Below, piece by piece: positions 1 through 8,303 of a stretch of 59,045 nucleotides of DNA. Location of the stretch: the NCBI GenBank assembly GCA_009781755.1, contig WQVD01000016.1, positions 1 through 59,045 of the forward strand, in the 5' to 3' direction. A program made the translations under genes and the position numbers. The stretch comes from Defluviitaleaceae bacterium. GTDB taxonomy: Bacteria > Bacillota > Clostridia > Lachnospirales > WQUN01. The notes under the pieces were generated by a model that was not told the DNA's origin, made no database searches, and worked only from the letters and a program-made list of their open reading frames with translations. Positions within the stretch are counted from its first letter, which is position 1. Each line of letters opens with the position of its first letter.

Positions 1-3000
1 CATATAAAGGCAGTTTGTGCACTGCTGGTGACGCCACCGCTTAAACCACTCGCATCCGGCCATATTGTTACCATTGCAGTAACATCTTGTTCTATCTCCT
101 TGTGGCAGCACAAATACAAAACTCGGCATGTCACAACAATTCCGTTGCCATACTGCATCTAAATATATTACGGCATCAGGCCGCTGCATCCACGTGTGCC
201 CTGCTTGTAACAGATTACCTCGGGAATCTCTCCATCCGCGGAATACATATCCGGGGCGCACTAGGTTACTCGATGGGTCAAATACATGTATATCATCCGG
301 CATTATACCGCCTTGGTACAGTGTATGCCCATCCCATGCGGCAGCGCCACCCAATCGGTTGGATTCACCACCCAATCGATTGGACTGCCCCCCGGTCATG
401 TTGCCGGGGCCACTCAATGTTATTGTTGCCGGCACATTATGCATTTGCGGTGCGGGTACATTGCCGCCTGTATGCCCATGGCTGCGGTATACAATCGTAA
501 CCGTACCGGGCGGCGTGCTGGTTATCGGCACCCATTCCGCATAAAACGCAAAGCCGCCGATACCTGACTGCCACCATGATGTTCCTACCGGATGCAATGC
601 TCCCGACCAACACCGCCAACCACCAAAAGTATGCCCTGTTCGGGTCATATTGCCCGGCGGAGGTAGCGTTATGGTACTGGGTACGGGTTGCCGGATCATG
701 GGCGGCGGGTTGCCGTGCGTGTTCCCATTACCGTTTAGGTGCACTTCCGCGATAGGTATCCATACCGCATCAAAGGTAAAGGTGCCACCACCGCTTTGCG
801 TCCATGTAAAACCTGCTTGACGTACATTGCCCGATGCATCCCGCCATCCGGCAAATATATGACCCGTTCGGCTCATGTTGCCGGGGTGCGATAGTGTTAT
901 GGTGCGCGGTGCGGCATGGCTTTGTGCTTGGGGTACGGTACCGTGTGTGTGCCCGTTGCCCCGGTAATTGATTTGTATGGTAGCCGCGTTAGGTATCCAT
1001 TCTGCATAGTACAAAAATCCGCCAATACCCTCTTGCCACCACGATGTACCAACGGGATGCAATGTGCCCGACCAACACCGCCAACCGCCGAAGGTGTGAC
1101 CCGTTCGTGTCATATTACCCGGCGGGGGGAGCGTTATCAAACTAGGTACTTGCTGCCTGATCATGGGCGGTACGGTGCCGTGCGTGTGACCGTTGCCGTT
1201 GAAGGATACATCTGCAATGGGTACCCATACCGCATCAAAGAAAAATGTACCGCCATTGGTATCGTGCCATCTAAAGCCTGCCGGAAACAAACCTCCGCGG
1301 CCATCCGACCAACCTATAAATATATAACCACCCGCACGGGTCATGTTGCCCGGTTGGCTAAGCGTTAGGTATGCCGGTACGGCTACGTTCTGTGTTGCGG
1401 GTACCGTGCCGTGTGTATGGCCATTGCCGCGATATATAATCGTAGCCCTGCGTTCGGGTACCCATTCTGCATAAAATGCGAATCCGCCAATACCCGCTTG
1501 CCACCATGATGTGCCGACGGGGTGTAAGGCTCCCGACCAGCACCGCCAACCACCGAAGGTGTAACCCGTCCGCGCCATTGTACCCGGTGGGGGCAGCGTT
1601 ATCCAACTGGGGACCTGTTGCCTAATCATGGGGGGTACGGTACCGTGCGTGTGACCATTGCCGTTTAAGAATACGTCTGTAATAGGCAACCATACCGCAT
1701 CAAAGGTAAAGCTGCCGCTTGTAAATTGCGTCCATGTAAAGCCCGCAGGGCGCACATTTCCCCACGAATCACGCCAACCGCCGAAGATATGACCGCTATT
1801 CGCCATATTGCCGGGGTGCGACAGGGTTATCGTGCGGGGTGCAATATGTTGCTGCACGGGCGGTACGTTACCGGAAGTATGGCCATTGCCACGATAATGG
1901 ATTTGAATAGCAGCCGCATTGGGTATCCATTCCGCATAAAAAACAAATCCACCAATATATGATTGCCACCACGATGTACCAACAGGGTTCAATCCCCCCG
2001 TCCAACACCGCCAGCCACCAAAGGTGTAACCTGTCCGTGCCATTGTGCCCGGTGGGGGCAGCGTTATCCAACTCGGTATTTGTTGCCTAATCATGGGCGG
2101 TACGGTACCGTGCGTGTGACCGTTGCCTATAAAATGTACATCCGTAATGGGTGCCCATACCGCATCAAAGTCATAAATTGGCCACGACGATTGCCATGAA
2201 AAACCCGCTTGGAATATATTTCCGCTAATATCCCGCCAACCTATAAATACATGTCCTGTTCTAATCATCGTTCCGGGTTGCCGTAACGTTACAATACTGC
2301 CGATTGCATGCGAGTGGCTTGGCGGAACCATACCGCCGGTATGCCCATTACCCCGGTAATTGATTATTGCAATGGAAGCCGGTGCGATGGAATCGGCCTC
2401 TACTGATTCCATACCATACACTGCAAAACCCCCGGATGGCATCGGAACAACACCCGCAGGGGCGAAGGGCTCATAATCATTTACGGTTGTTACGCTAACG
2501 AACGGATCAAATTCTATATAAGGAAAAGGCCGTGGTAATTGAAGCACGCTTTCTGGTGTACTTTCAGATAAAATATTATCAGGTACTGGCAATAAATATT
2601 CCGGCGCAAAGTTAATACCGGTATCAAACAAAACATCACCGGGGTAAATAACAAAGCCCTCAATCGGCACCGGCAATACCACATCCGTGGTTGTGTTCAA
2701 TGTACTTTCATACAATATTTCAATCGGGGAAGGAAACACCCCTTCGGGCGAAAAGGTGATGCCGTTTAAATCCATTACATTATCTTGCAACGCGGCTTGA
2801 AATATATGTTCGGGTACCGGCACCGGCAACATCATTTCAGATGTAGAAATATCCGGCATTAGAACCGGTACAGCATCCGGTGCCGGTAACAAACCCTCCG
2901 GCGCAAATACAATTCCTGCTTCTTGTAGTATTTGGTCAAATGCCGATAATGACATGGTTTCGGACGCATCTAATAATGACAAAAGATCAGGAACCGGAAC

Positions 3001-3186
3001 GGGCAATACATCCTCCGGCGCAAAGACAAGGGCTTCCCATTCGTCATGCGTATCATTGACTGCCGGCAAGAAGCCTTCCGTTATTGGGATGCGATCTTCC
3101 GCTATTAACAACATGTTCATGCTGTTAAACGCCAATAAAAAAATGAGCAAAATACAAATCATTTTGCTTTGCCTGATAAAACGCAT
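1..3186 (-). CDS. Secreted InlB-type repeat surface protein, partial at the left edge
   Basis: An open frame runs leftward from an ATG at 3186 to the window edge (at least 1062 codons, C-terminus missing). A GGAGG lies just upstream of the ATG. The first 30 or so residues form a basic, hydrophobic signal peptide (MRFIRQSK then a Leu/Ile run). Residues about 40-250 hold a degenerate repeat with the signature F-A/S-P-E-x-L/V-x-P-x-P, seen at least four times. From about residue 265 there are nine copies of a 75-80 residue repeat with G-N-G-H-T, P-G-N/T-M, G-x-x-F-x-G-W-R and F-D/Y-A-V/E-W motifs. This is the Listeria-Bacteroides (InlB B, Flg_new) repeat pattern, and two subtypes alternate. Such proteins are extracellular and usually cell-wall associated; no anchor is visible because the end is cut off. 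The last 45 or so visible codons (below about 135) look out of frame and may reflect a frameshift. Ligand unknown. Confidence 0.85.
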   Translation of the reverse strand, partial: MRFIRQSKMICILLIFLLAFNSMNMLLIAEDRIPITEGFLPAVNDTHDEWEALVFAPEDVLPVPVPDLLSLLDASETMSLSAFDQILQEAGIVFAPEGLLPAPDAVPVLMPDISTSEMMLPVPVPEHIFQAALQDNVMDLNGITFSPEGVFPSPIEILYESTLNTTTDVVLPVPIEGFVIYPGDVLFDTGINFAPEYLLPVPDNILSESTPESVLQLPRPFPYIEFDPFVSVTTVNDYEPFAPAGVVPMPSGGFAVYGMESVEADSIAPASIAIINYRGNGHTGGMVPPSHSHAIGSIVTLRQPGTMIRTGHVFIGWRDISGNIFQAGFSWQSSWPIYDFDAVWAPITDVHFIGNGHTHGTVPPMIRQQIPSWITLPPPGTMARTGYTFGGWRCWTGGLNPVGTSWWQSYIGGFVFYAEWIPNAAAIQIHYRGNGHTSGNVPPVQQHIAPRTITLSHPGNMANSGHIFGGWRDSWGNVRPAGFTWTQFTSGSFTFDAVWLPITDVFLNGNGHTHGTVPPMIRQQVPSWITLPPPGTMARTGYTFGGWRCWSGALHPVGTSWWQAGIGGFAFYAEWVPERRATIIYRGNGHTHGTVPATQNVAVPAYLTLSQPGNMTRAGGYIFIGWSDGRGGLFPAGFRWHDTNGGTFFFDAVWVPIADVSFNGNGHTHGTVPPMIRQQVPSLITLPPPGNMTRTGHTFGGWRCWSGTLHPVGTSWWQEGIGGFLYYAEWIPNAATIQINYRGNGHTHGTVPQAQSHAAPRTITLSHPGNMSRTGHIFAGWRDASGNVRQAGFTWTQSGGGTFTFDAVWIPIAEVHLNGNGNTHGNPPPMIRQPVPSTITLPPPGNMTRTGHTFGGWRCWSGALHPVGTSWWQSGIGGFAFYAEWVPITSTPPGTVTIVYRSHGHTGGNVPAPQMHNVPATITLSGPGNMTGGQSNRLGGESNRLGGAAAWDGHTLYQGGIMPDDIHVFDPSSNLVRPGYVFRGWRDSRGNLLQAGHTWMQRPDAVIYLDAVWQRNCCDMPSFVFVLPQGDRTRCYCNGNNMAGCEWFKRWRHQQCTNCLYM

Positions 3187-3379
3187 AACGCTAGCCTCCA
3201 TTCATATAAGTCCGAGGGGGGAGGTTGTCGGATTGCACAAAATATTTTATGCCCCAACAACTGTGTATGTACTATTATGCATTTCTATTACATCAACATT
3301 ATCACAAGCGCTGTCTATCTGCAATTGGCATTTCATACATATTGAAGCGACAATGCAGGCGACAAATTGTGACATTTCA

Positions 3380-3436
3380 CAACACAAAAATCCCCACACC
3401 GCGAGATGCACCCGCGCGGCATGAGGATTTTAACAA
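3380..3436 (-). terminator. Strong intrinsic terminator, leftward
   Basis: On the minus strand a stem of about 16 pairs (several G-U), arms near 3418-3433 and 3391-3406, is followed by a run of U. It would end a leftward transcript that starts near 3675. It also has a short T-run on the plus strand. Confidence 0.7.
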
Positions 3437-3675
3437 CACACAACAACACAAACACACTCCCCCACAAAAGAAGCATGATTGCTTATTTTCTTTTCATTTC
3501 ATTTCCCAGTTTCCTGCTTCCGGCGCGCTGTACATTTAAAGCTACGCACCTTGGCAGGGGATGGAGCGGTGCCACCATAACTAAAAGTTGCAAACTACGC
3601 CCCCCTGCTGCGCGCGTGTTTCATGGCAGGTTGGTTTCGTTTTAATAATCATGTTGGTTATTGCTCCGGCTTACG
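3385..3675 (-). ncRNA. Candidate untranslated transcript ahead of the surface-protein gene
   Basis: No convincing ORF lies between 3187 and 3818. A minus-strand -10 (TACAAT, 3681-3686) with GAACTT 16 nt upstream (3703-3708) shares its architecture with the promoter of the structured RNA at 35839. The transcript would run to the strong terminator at 3380-3436. Inside it, GCAGGGG and CCCCTGC arms enclose about 40 nt, and a GGCACC/GGTGC pairing overlaps them, which suggests a folded RNA. I do not recognise the family. It could also be a long 5' leader that is attenuated before the surface-protein gene. Confidence 0.35.
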
Positions 3676-3701
3676 GGGGTATTGTAACAGGCTTGATTGG
3701 A

Positions 3702-3720
3702 CAAGTTCTAAGATTTTGGC
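3702..3720 (-). repeat. 19-bp block shared with the upstream region of the RNA at 35839
   Basis: Plus-strand caagttctaagattttggc is identical at 3702-3720 and 35868-35886. In both places, read on the minus strand, it contains GAACTT followed 16 nt later by TACAAT or TACACT, so it probably marks a shared promoter or regulator site rather than a mobile element. Confidence 0.6.
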
Positions 3721-3768
3721 ATTAGCAATTGGCATTGTTTGGCATTTTCGTCATTTCCATAACTTGCA

Positions 3769-3799
3769 TTGGCGCGCCACCATTCCGCCGCGATATAAT
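3769..3799 (+). promoter_or_regulatory. Promoter of the FtsH-like gene
   Basis: A perfect TATAAT at 3794-3799 has TTGGCG at 3769-3774 (19-nt spacer). Predicted transcription starts at about 3806, directly at the GGAGG, giving a very short leader. Confidence 0.5.
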
Positions 3800-3818
3800 C
3801 TGTGCGGAGGGGATGACC

Positions 3819-5573
3819 ATGAAAATTGTACATAAATTTAAGAAGCACATCACCATTGCGGGTATAGCGCTGGCTGTAGCCGCATTGATTGCCTTGTCCA
3901 TGTGGACGGGACGCGCGGATTCGACTTTTTATGAGTATGCGGCGTTTTTACAAGCAGTGGAGGACAGCCGCGTCACCAGTGTTTACATAGATAACAGCGC
4001 CACGCTGGCATTTTCGCTGGCGGACAGCTACGGCACGTACATAACCAACAACCCGCGTCGGGTCGATTTCAAAGAATGGTTGTTATTGGAAGGCATAACC
4101 GTAACCGAGCGCACCGCTTCCAACGTGGATTTCATTGCACTGGGTGTGACGGTGGCGTTGATTGGCGCGGTTATTTTTATGATGACACGGCGCGGCAAAC
4201 CGGCCATGGCGGCACAGGGTATGAATGTTACCGATGCCAACGCCGAAACCACGCAAAAACGTTGCAACTTCAACGACATCGCAGGCAACGTGGAAGCCAA
4301 GGAAAGTGTCGGCGACATTGTGGATTATCTGCGCGATCCGTCACGCTTCGCACAATATGGGGCACGTATGCCGCGCGGAATTTTGCTGCACGGCAAGCCC
4401 GGCACGGGCAAGACGCTGTTGGCGCGTGCCATGGCTGGCGAAGCGGGTGTGCCATTTTATGCCGTCAGCGGCTCGGACTTTGTACAAATGTATGTAGGCG
4501 TAGGTGCAGCACGTGTGCGGGAATTATTTCAAAAAGCACGCGAAGCTAAGCGCGCCGTCATCTTCATTGACGAAATCGACGCGCTGGGCAAAAAACGCGG
4601 CGACGGCGTCAACGGCAACGACGAGCGCGAGCAAACCCTGAACGCGCTCCTCACCGAGATGCAGGGCTTCGACAACGAAAGCGGTATCGTGGTCATCGCC
4701 GCCACCAACCGCCCCGACACGCTGGACGAGGCGTTGCTGCGCCCGGGTCGTTTCGACCGCCGCGTAGAAGTCGGCCTGCCCGACATCAATGCCCGCAAGC
4801 AAATCATCACCAAACACGTCGCCAACAAACCGCTGGGCAATGATGTAGACTTGGACAAATTGGCCCGCGACACCGTGTATTTCAGCGGCGCCATGTTGGA
4901 AGGCTTGCTTAATGATGCGGCCATCAACGCCGCACGGCGCGGCGCAGCACAAATCGAAACCACCGATATCTCCACCGCTTATTACACCGCATTGGCCGGT
5001 GCAGAAAAAAAAGACCGTTCGGCTATCAACGACGCCGACCGTGCCGTCACCGCTTGGCACGAGGCCGGTCATGCGCTGGCGTCCACGCTCATCGCCCCGC
5101 AAAACCGCATCGCCAAACTCACCATTATACCCACCACCAGCGGCGCAGGCGGCTTTTGCGCCAGCATCCCGCCCGAGCGGCTATTCCACACCAAGCGCGA
5201 CTTGGAGAATCAAGTCAAAATCGCCTACGCAGGCCGCTGTGCCGAGGAAATCCGTTTCGGCGCTGATAACATCACCACCGGCGCATCCAATGACATCGAA
5301 AAAGCCACCGACATCATCCACCAATACATCACGCGTTTCGGCTTCGGCAACGGGCTCCTCAACCCAACCATATTGGGCGAATCTCTCGACACCGCAAGCC
5401 AATGCCAATCCCTAGCCACTCGCCTCTACAACGAATCCCGCGATTTATTGCAAAAAAATAACGCCGCCTTAGAAACCCTAGCGACGCTGCTACTCGAAAA
5501 AGAAACCCTATCGGGCGAAGAAATCACAACGGCAATACGCCCATTTCAAATAGCACAGGCACACCCCGCTTAA
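3819..5573 (+). CDS. ftsH: FtsH-like membrane AAA+ zinc protease
   Basis: ATP-dependent membrane protease that extracts and degrades membrane and soluble proteins. The start at 3819 is chosen because GGAGGGG (3806-3812) sits 6 nt upstream; the protein is then 584 aa, somewhat shorter than E. coli FtsH. Membrane segments lie at about 11-29 and 104-122 and flank a small external domain. The AAA module has Walker A GKPGTGKT (192-199), pore loop F-V-Q-M-Y-V-G (221-227), Walker B ending IFIDE and the second-region-of-homology RPGRFDRR. The zinc site is HEAGH (414-418), with the later Asp of GASND (about 492) as third ligand. The C-terminal tail is short. The gene converges on the DUF4364 gene with a 4-nt overlap of the ends. 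Confident as a complete FtsH-family protease; whether it is the housekeeping copy cannot be told from the window. Confidence 0.93.
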   Translation: MKIVHKFKKHITIAGIALAVAALIALSMWTGRADSTFYEYAAFLQAVEDSRVTSVYIDNSATLAFSLADSYGTYITNNPRRVDFKEWLLLEGITVTERTASNVDFIALGVTVALIGAVIFMMTRRGKPAMAAQGMNVTDANAETTQKRCNFNDIAGNVEAKESVGDIVDYLRDPSRFAQYGARMPRGILLHGKPGTGKTLLARAMAGEAGVPFYAVSGSDFVQMYVGVGAARVRELFQKAREAKRAVIFIDEIDALGKKRGDGVNGNDEREQTLNALLTEMQGFDNESGIVVIAATNRPDTLDEALLRPGRFDRRVEVGLPDINARKQIITKHVANKPLGNDVDLDKLARDTVYFSGAMLEGLLNDAAINAARRGAAQIETTDISTAYYTALAGAEKKDRSAINDADRAVTAWHEAGHALASTLIAPQNRIAKLTIIPTTSGAGGFCASIPPERLFHTKRDLENQVKIAYAGRCAEEIRFGADNITTGASNDIEKATDIIHQYITRFGFGNGLLNPTILGESLDTASQCQSLATRLYNESRDLLQKNNAALETLATLLLEKETLSGEEITTAIRPFQIAQAHPA

Positions 5574-6187
5574 TCCTGATCCGGCGTTGCCGATGCTACC
5601 GGTACTGCCGTCGATGCATCCGGTACATTCGGTAGCGGCGCGGTCGTCAGCACCGACAATATCCGCCCAAACAAATCGGGGTTGTTACGCCAATTGCTTT
5701 GTATCAACTTGGCTTGCTCGCGCGTGTCTACGGTCACAAACACTTCCAACAACGCACGCTCATATTCATAAATCCCACACTTGACACGAAAAGCATCGTT
5801 CTCGTCATCGGGGAAATAACTGGCCGTTTTTTCGTACTCCTTCTTCATCTTGCCTTGGTTTTGGCTGGCATAAGAATCAATGGCATGGCGGCGTATTGGC
5901 AAAATATGCTTTTCCAATAAATCCAACGTTTCGTTGCCTTCCGCTGTAGCCACATAACGCGTGGTGTTGTTGTCACCCGCGTTTTCAAGCGACGCTTCCA
6001 ACAAGCCCATGTCCACCATTTCCGACAAATTTTGTTGCAACGTATAATAATCCATGAAATGGCCGTCCAGCATCACATCCGTAATCTGCCCGCGCGACAA
6101 CGCCCGCGCCATCCGGTTAATTAAATACAAAATAATAAGCTTGTTCTCGACCTCTTTATAATTATTGGGTGCCGATGGTTCGTACAT
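5570..6187 (-). CDS. DUF4364 family protein
   Basis: A 205-residue cytoplasmic protein without membrane segments. The N-terminal 80 residues (VENKLIILYLINRM, then YYTLQQNLSEMVDMGLL) read as a winged-helix module, followed by an alpha/beta C-terminal half. Sequence style and length match DUF4364, a Clostridia family usually regarded as a DNA-binding regulator; the target is unknown. AAAGGCGG lies just upstream of the ATG. The last residues are Pro/Ala/Thr-rich and poorly conserved in appearance. It is downstream of tRNA-Leu but separated from it by a terminator, so it probably has its own promoter. Confidence 0.8.
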   Translation of the reverse strand: MYEPSAPNNYKEVENKLIILYLINRMARALSRGQITDVMLDGHFMDYYTLQQNLSEMVDMGLLEASLENAGDNNTTRYVATAEGNETLDLLEKHILPIRRHAIDSYASQNQGKMKKEYEKTASYFPDDENDAFRVKCGIYEYERALLEVFVTVDTREQAKLIQSNWRNNPDLFGRILSVLTTAPLPNVPDASTAVPVASATPDQD

Positions 6188-6228
6188 GTTTGCCGCCTTT
6201 CAATAACCGAAATCGTCCGCAAAGTATA

Positions 6229-6266
6229 ACAAAAAACCCCAAAGGCGCATAGCCTTTGAGGTTTTA
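6229..6266 (-). terminator. Terminator of tRNA-Leu
   Basis: Minus-strand stem of about 12 pairs (AACCTCAAAGGC with GCGCCTTTGGGG) and a TAT loop, followed by TTTTTTGTT. Confidence 0.85.
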
Positions 6267-6275
6267 TTTGGTTGA

Positions 6276-6358
6276 TGCCCGAGAAGGGACTTGAACCCCC
6301 ACCCCGTTTCCGGGAGTGGATTTTGAATCCACCGCGTCTGCCATTCCGCCACTCGGGC
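6276..6358 (-). tRNA. tRNA-Leu (anticodon CAA)
   Basis: The 7-pair acceptor stem GCCCGAG/CTCGGGC, a class II long variable arm (TCCCGG-AAA-CGGGG) and the T arm GGGGGTTCAAGTCCC are all visible. The anticodon stem GTGGA/TCCAC encloses TTCAAAA, giving CAA, which reads UUG. The discriminator base is A and CCA is not encoded. A close-to-consensus promoter and a terminator flank it, so it is a monocistronic tRNA gene. Confidence 0.96.
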
Positions 6359-6376
6359 GCGGATTGGAACCTGCGC

Positions 6377-6406
6377 ATTATACACAAGTGCGTAGCGTGG
6401 TGTCAA
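6377..6406 (-). promoter_or_regulatory. Promoter of tRNA-Leu
   Basis: TTGACA (6401-6406 complement), an 18-nt spacer and TATAAT (6377-6382 complement), about 19 nt upstream of the mature 5' end. Confidence 0.85.
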
Positions 6407-6430
6407 ATCATTTTTCTTTATCCATTTTCG

Positions 6431-7183
6431 TTATTCATATTGCCTTAAGGTATTTAAACATAAAAATATCCCAATACCACCGGCGGCAGAAACAAGGAAC
6501 GACATACCCGATCCACCATCGCCCGCCAACGCAATCAACGACATTAACAAACCAAGGCCAATCAAAATATAGCTAATAACAAAAAATGACCATAACCCAT
6601 CCAGCGATGTATATTTTTGCTGTTCGATGCGATATCGGATGCTGTTTAATACCCTAAATAATGCGAAAAAATAAAATTTCAACATCACATACCCAATGCC
6701 GCCCACAAACGCAAGCAAAAACAAAAACACAAACCCGCTCATGAACGAAGCCAAAAGCGCAAATATTAATATTCCGTAGATGATAACAATAGCGATCATA
6801 GATAAAACCGCCGAAAATTTGAACATCGACAACGCCGTCAATGTCTTCGAATGCGACGCACTTGAACCCGCAGCATCCATAACCAACAACCAAAGCGCAA
6901 TAATATGCACCGCCGCAAATGCCGCATCCAAAATGACATCCCATGTTGGATTAAGCCAAGTACCGGCAATCGTGCTTCCCGTAATCAACACGCACCCCAA
7001 GATAAATGGGATACTGAGCACATGCTTTTTTATTGTTAATTGTTCGCGCATACGTTCATCAATGGCCGACGGTGTTTTGCCATAATTAAAAACACTTTTC
7101 TCCGGCATTACATTTTTTGCGCCGCATGAAGGACATGTTGCACCGCTTGCCGTTAAAGCATAATCACAATTTCCGCATCGCAT
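6431..7183 (-). CDS. Zinc-ribbon membrane protein, function unknown
   Basis: The start at 7183 is supported by TAGGGGGA upstream and by the protein opening directly with a zinc ribbon (CGNC, then CPSCG about 13 residues later). That gives 250 aa. After a short linker there are about five or six hydrophobic segments with many Ile, Leu and Phe, including small extracellular turns. This C4 ribbon plus polytopic layout is common in uncharacterised Bacillota proteins. The ribbon would be cytoplasmic and could bind nucleic acid or protein. It lies 37 nt downstream of mltG in the same direction, so it may be the distal gene of the ABC-F/mltG operon. No specific function is claimed. Confidence 0.7.
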   Translation of the reverse strand: MRCGNCDYALTASGATCPSCGAKNVMPEKSVFNYGKTPSAIDERMREQLTIKKHVLSIPFILGCVLITGSTIAGTWLNPTWDVILDAAFAAVHIIALWLLVMDAAGSSASHSKTLTALSMFKFSAVLSMIAIVIIYGILIFALLASFMSGFVFLFLLAFVGGIGYVMLKFYFFALFRVLNSIRYRIEQQKYTSLDGLWSFFVISYILIGLGLLMSLIALAGDGGSGMSFLVSAAGGIGIFLCLNTLRQYE

Positions 7184-7220
7184 TGTACCAATCCCCCTAC
7201 ATTTTTTGTCAAAGCGGATT

Positions 7221-8303
7221 TTACCAGAGCGGACGATACCTTTGCACCGCTGCGTTATGGTCGGCGTAATTGGTGGAGAAGAAATGCTCGCCGGTGGTGC
7301 TGTTACGCAACACGAAGAAAATATAATCACCGGCGGGGTAGACCATTACCGCACGTATGGATGCCCACCCGGGGTTGGATATGGACCCCGGCGGCAAGCC
7401 GAAGTGTACATAGGTATTGTGCGGCAAGTCGGAGTCCAAGTGCGCCTGCGTCAACATGTCGCCGGTCACTCCTACGGCATATGCCGTGGTAGAGTCCATT
7501 TGCAACCGCATATTTAACCGCAAACGATTGTGGATGACTTGCGATACCAACGGCCGTTCATCGGCTATACGTGTTTCGCGCTCGATGATGGATGCCATGA
7601 TGACCACTTGGTCGATGGTCAAACCCATTTCGTGTGCCAAGTCTTGGTAATACGCCGTAAATAATTGCTCGAAGCGCATCAGCATCCGGTGGATTATATG
7701 CTCCGGCGACGGCGTCATTGAAATTTGATACGAATCGGGGAAGAGATACCCTTCCAATCGGTTGGGTCTGTCCAACGGTACGTTGTTGAGAAAGTGATAA
7801 TTGAACGTGCTGTATTGCGCGGCATGGATAAACTCCTCGGCCGTAAAAAACTCGCGCGATTCGAAATACGCGGCCATTTCTGCAATGGTCCAGCCTTCGG
7901 GGATGGTAATCCATTGGAACTGTTGTTCACGCGGGGGGCCTGCCCGCAGGGTATTGTTCAACTGCGAGCTGGACATGTTGGAATTTAATGTAAATGTACC
8001 GGGGCGGAAGTCATGCGTGCGGTTCATGAGTGTGCGTTCCAAACGGAACATCAGAGCGCTGGGTATCAACCCTTCTTCTTCCAACCTGCGCGCCACTTCG
8101 GCCAGCGGTGTGTAATCATCCAACACAAAGATGACTTCCCTGTCCTCGCCCGAGCCTACCATGTATTCGGAAAATTCCGTTCCGTAGTTGAAACCCCATA
8201 CCGTAAAGCGGAAAATCGCGTAGCCAATGGCCACCATCAACACCAAATTAAAAAGCATGCCCAATAAATACAAGAGCGTATCTACCAGCGTTTTTTGCCT
8301 CAT
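7221..8303 (-). CDS. mltG: Endolytic murein transglycosylase MltG (YceG-like)
   Basis: Membrane-bound lytic transglycosylase that cleaves nascent glycan strands and ends their elongation. The 360-aa protein has a short cytoplasmic tail, one membrane segment (about 10-38), a LysM-like region (DDYTPLAEVARRLEEEGLI) and the YceG catalytic domain. The catalytic Glu is about residue 241 in ASIIERET. N-R-L-E-G-Y-L-F-P-D-S-Y and the L-Q-M-D-S-T-x-A-Y block are diagnostic. The start at 8303 has GGAGG 7 nt upstream and overlaps the ABC-F stop by 4 nt (ATGA), implying translational coupling. Confidence 0.95.
   Translation of the reverse strand: MRQKTLVDTLLYLLGMLFNLVLMVAIGYAIFRFTVWGFNYGTEFSEYMVGSGEDREVIFVLDDYTPLAEVARRLEEEGLIPSALMFRLERTLMNRTHDFRPGTFTLNSNMSSSQLNNTLRAGPPREQQFQWITIPEGWTIAEMAAYFESREFFTAEEFIHAAQYSTFNYHFLNNVPLDRPNRLEGYLFPDSYQISMTPSPEHIIHRMLMRFEQLFTAYYQDLAHEMGLTIDQVVIMASIIERETRIADERPLVSQVIHNRLRLNMRLQMDSTTAYAVGVTGDMLTQAHLDSDLPHNTYVHFGLPPGSISNPGWASIRAVMVYPAGDYIFFVLRNSTTGEHFFSTNYADHNAAVQRYRPLW

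Noticed and set aside
87..2199. Several plus-strand ORFs of 78-150 codons
   Set aside because: They are antisense to the long minus-strand repeat protein, have no ribosome sites and recur only because the repeats recur.
3225..3645. Plus-strand ORFs in the gap before the FtsH-like gene
   Set aside because: They lack ribosome sites, have low-complexity composition and overlap the terminator and promoter signals.
4028..5419. Minus-strand ORFs inside the FtsH-like gene
   Set aside because: They are codon-bias shadows of the plus-strand coding sequence; the latter carries all protein motifs.
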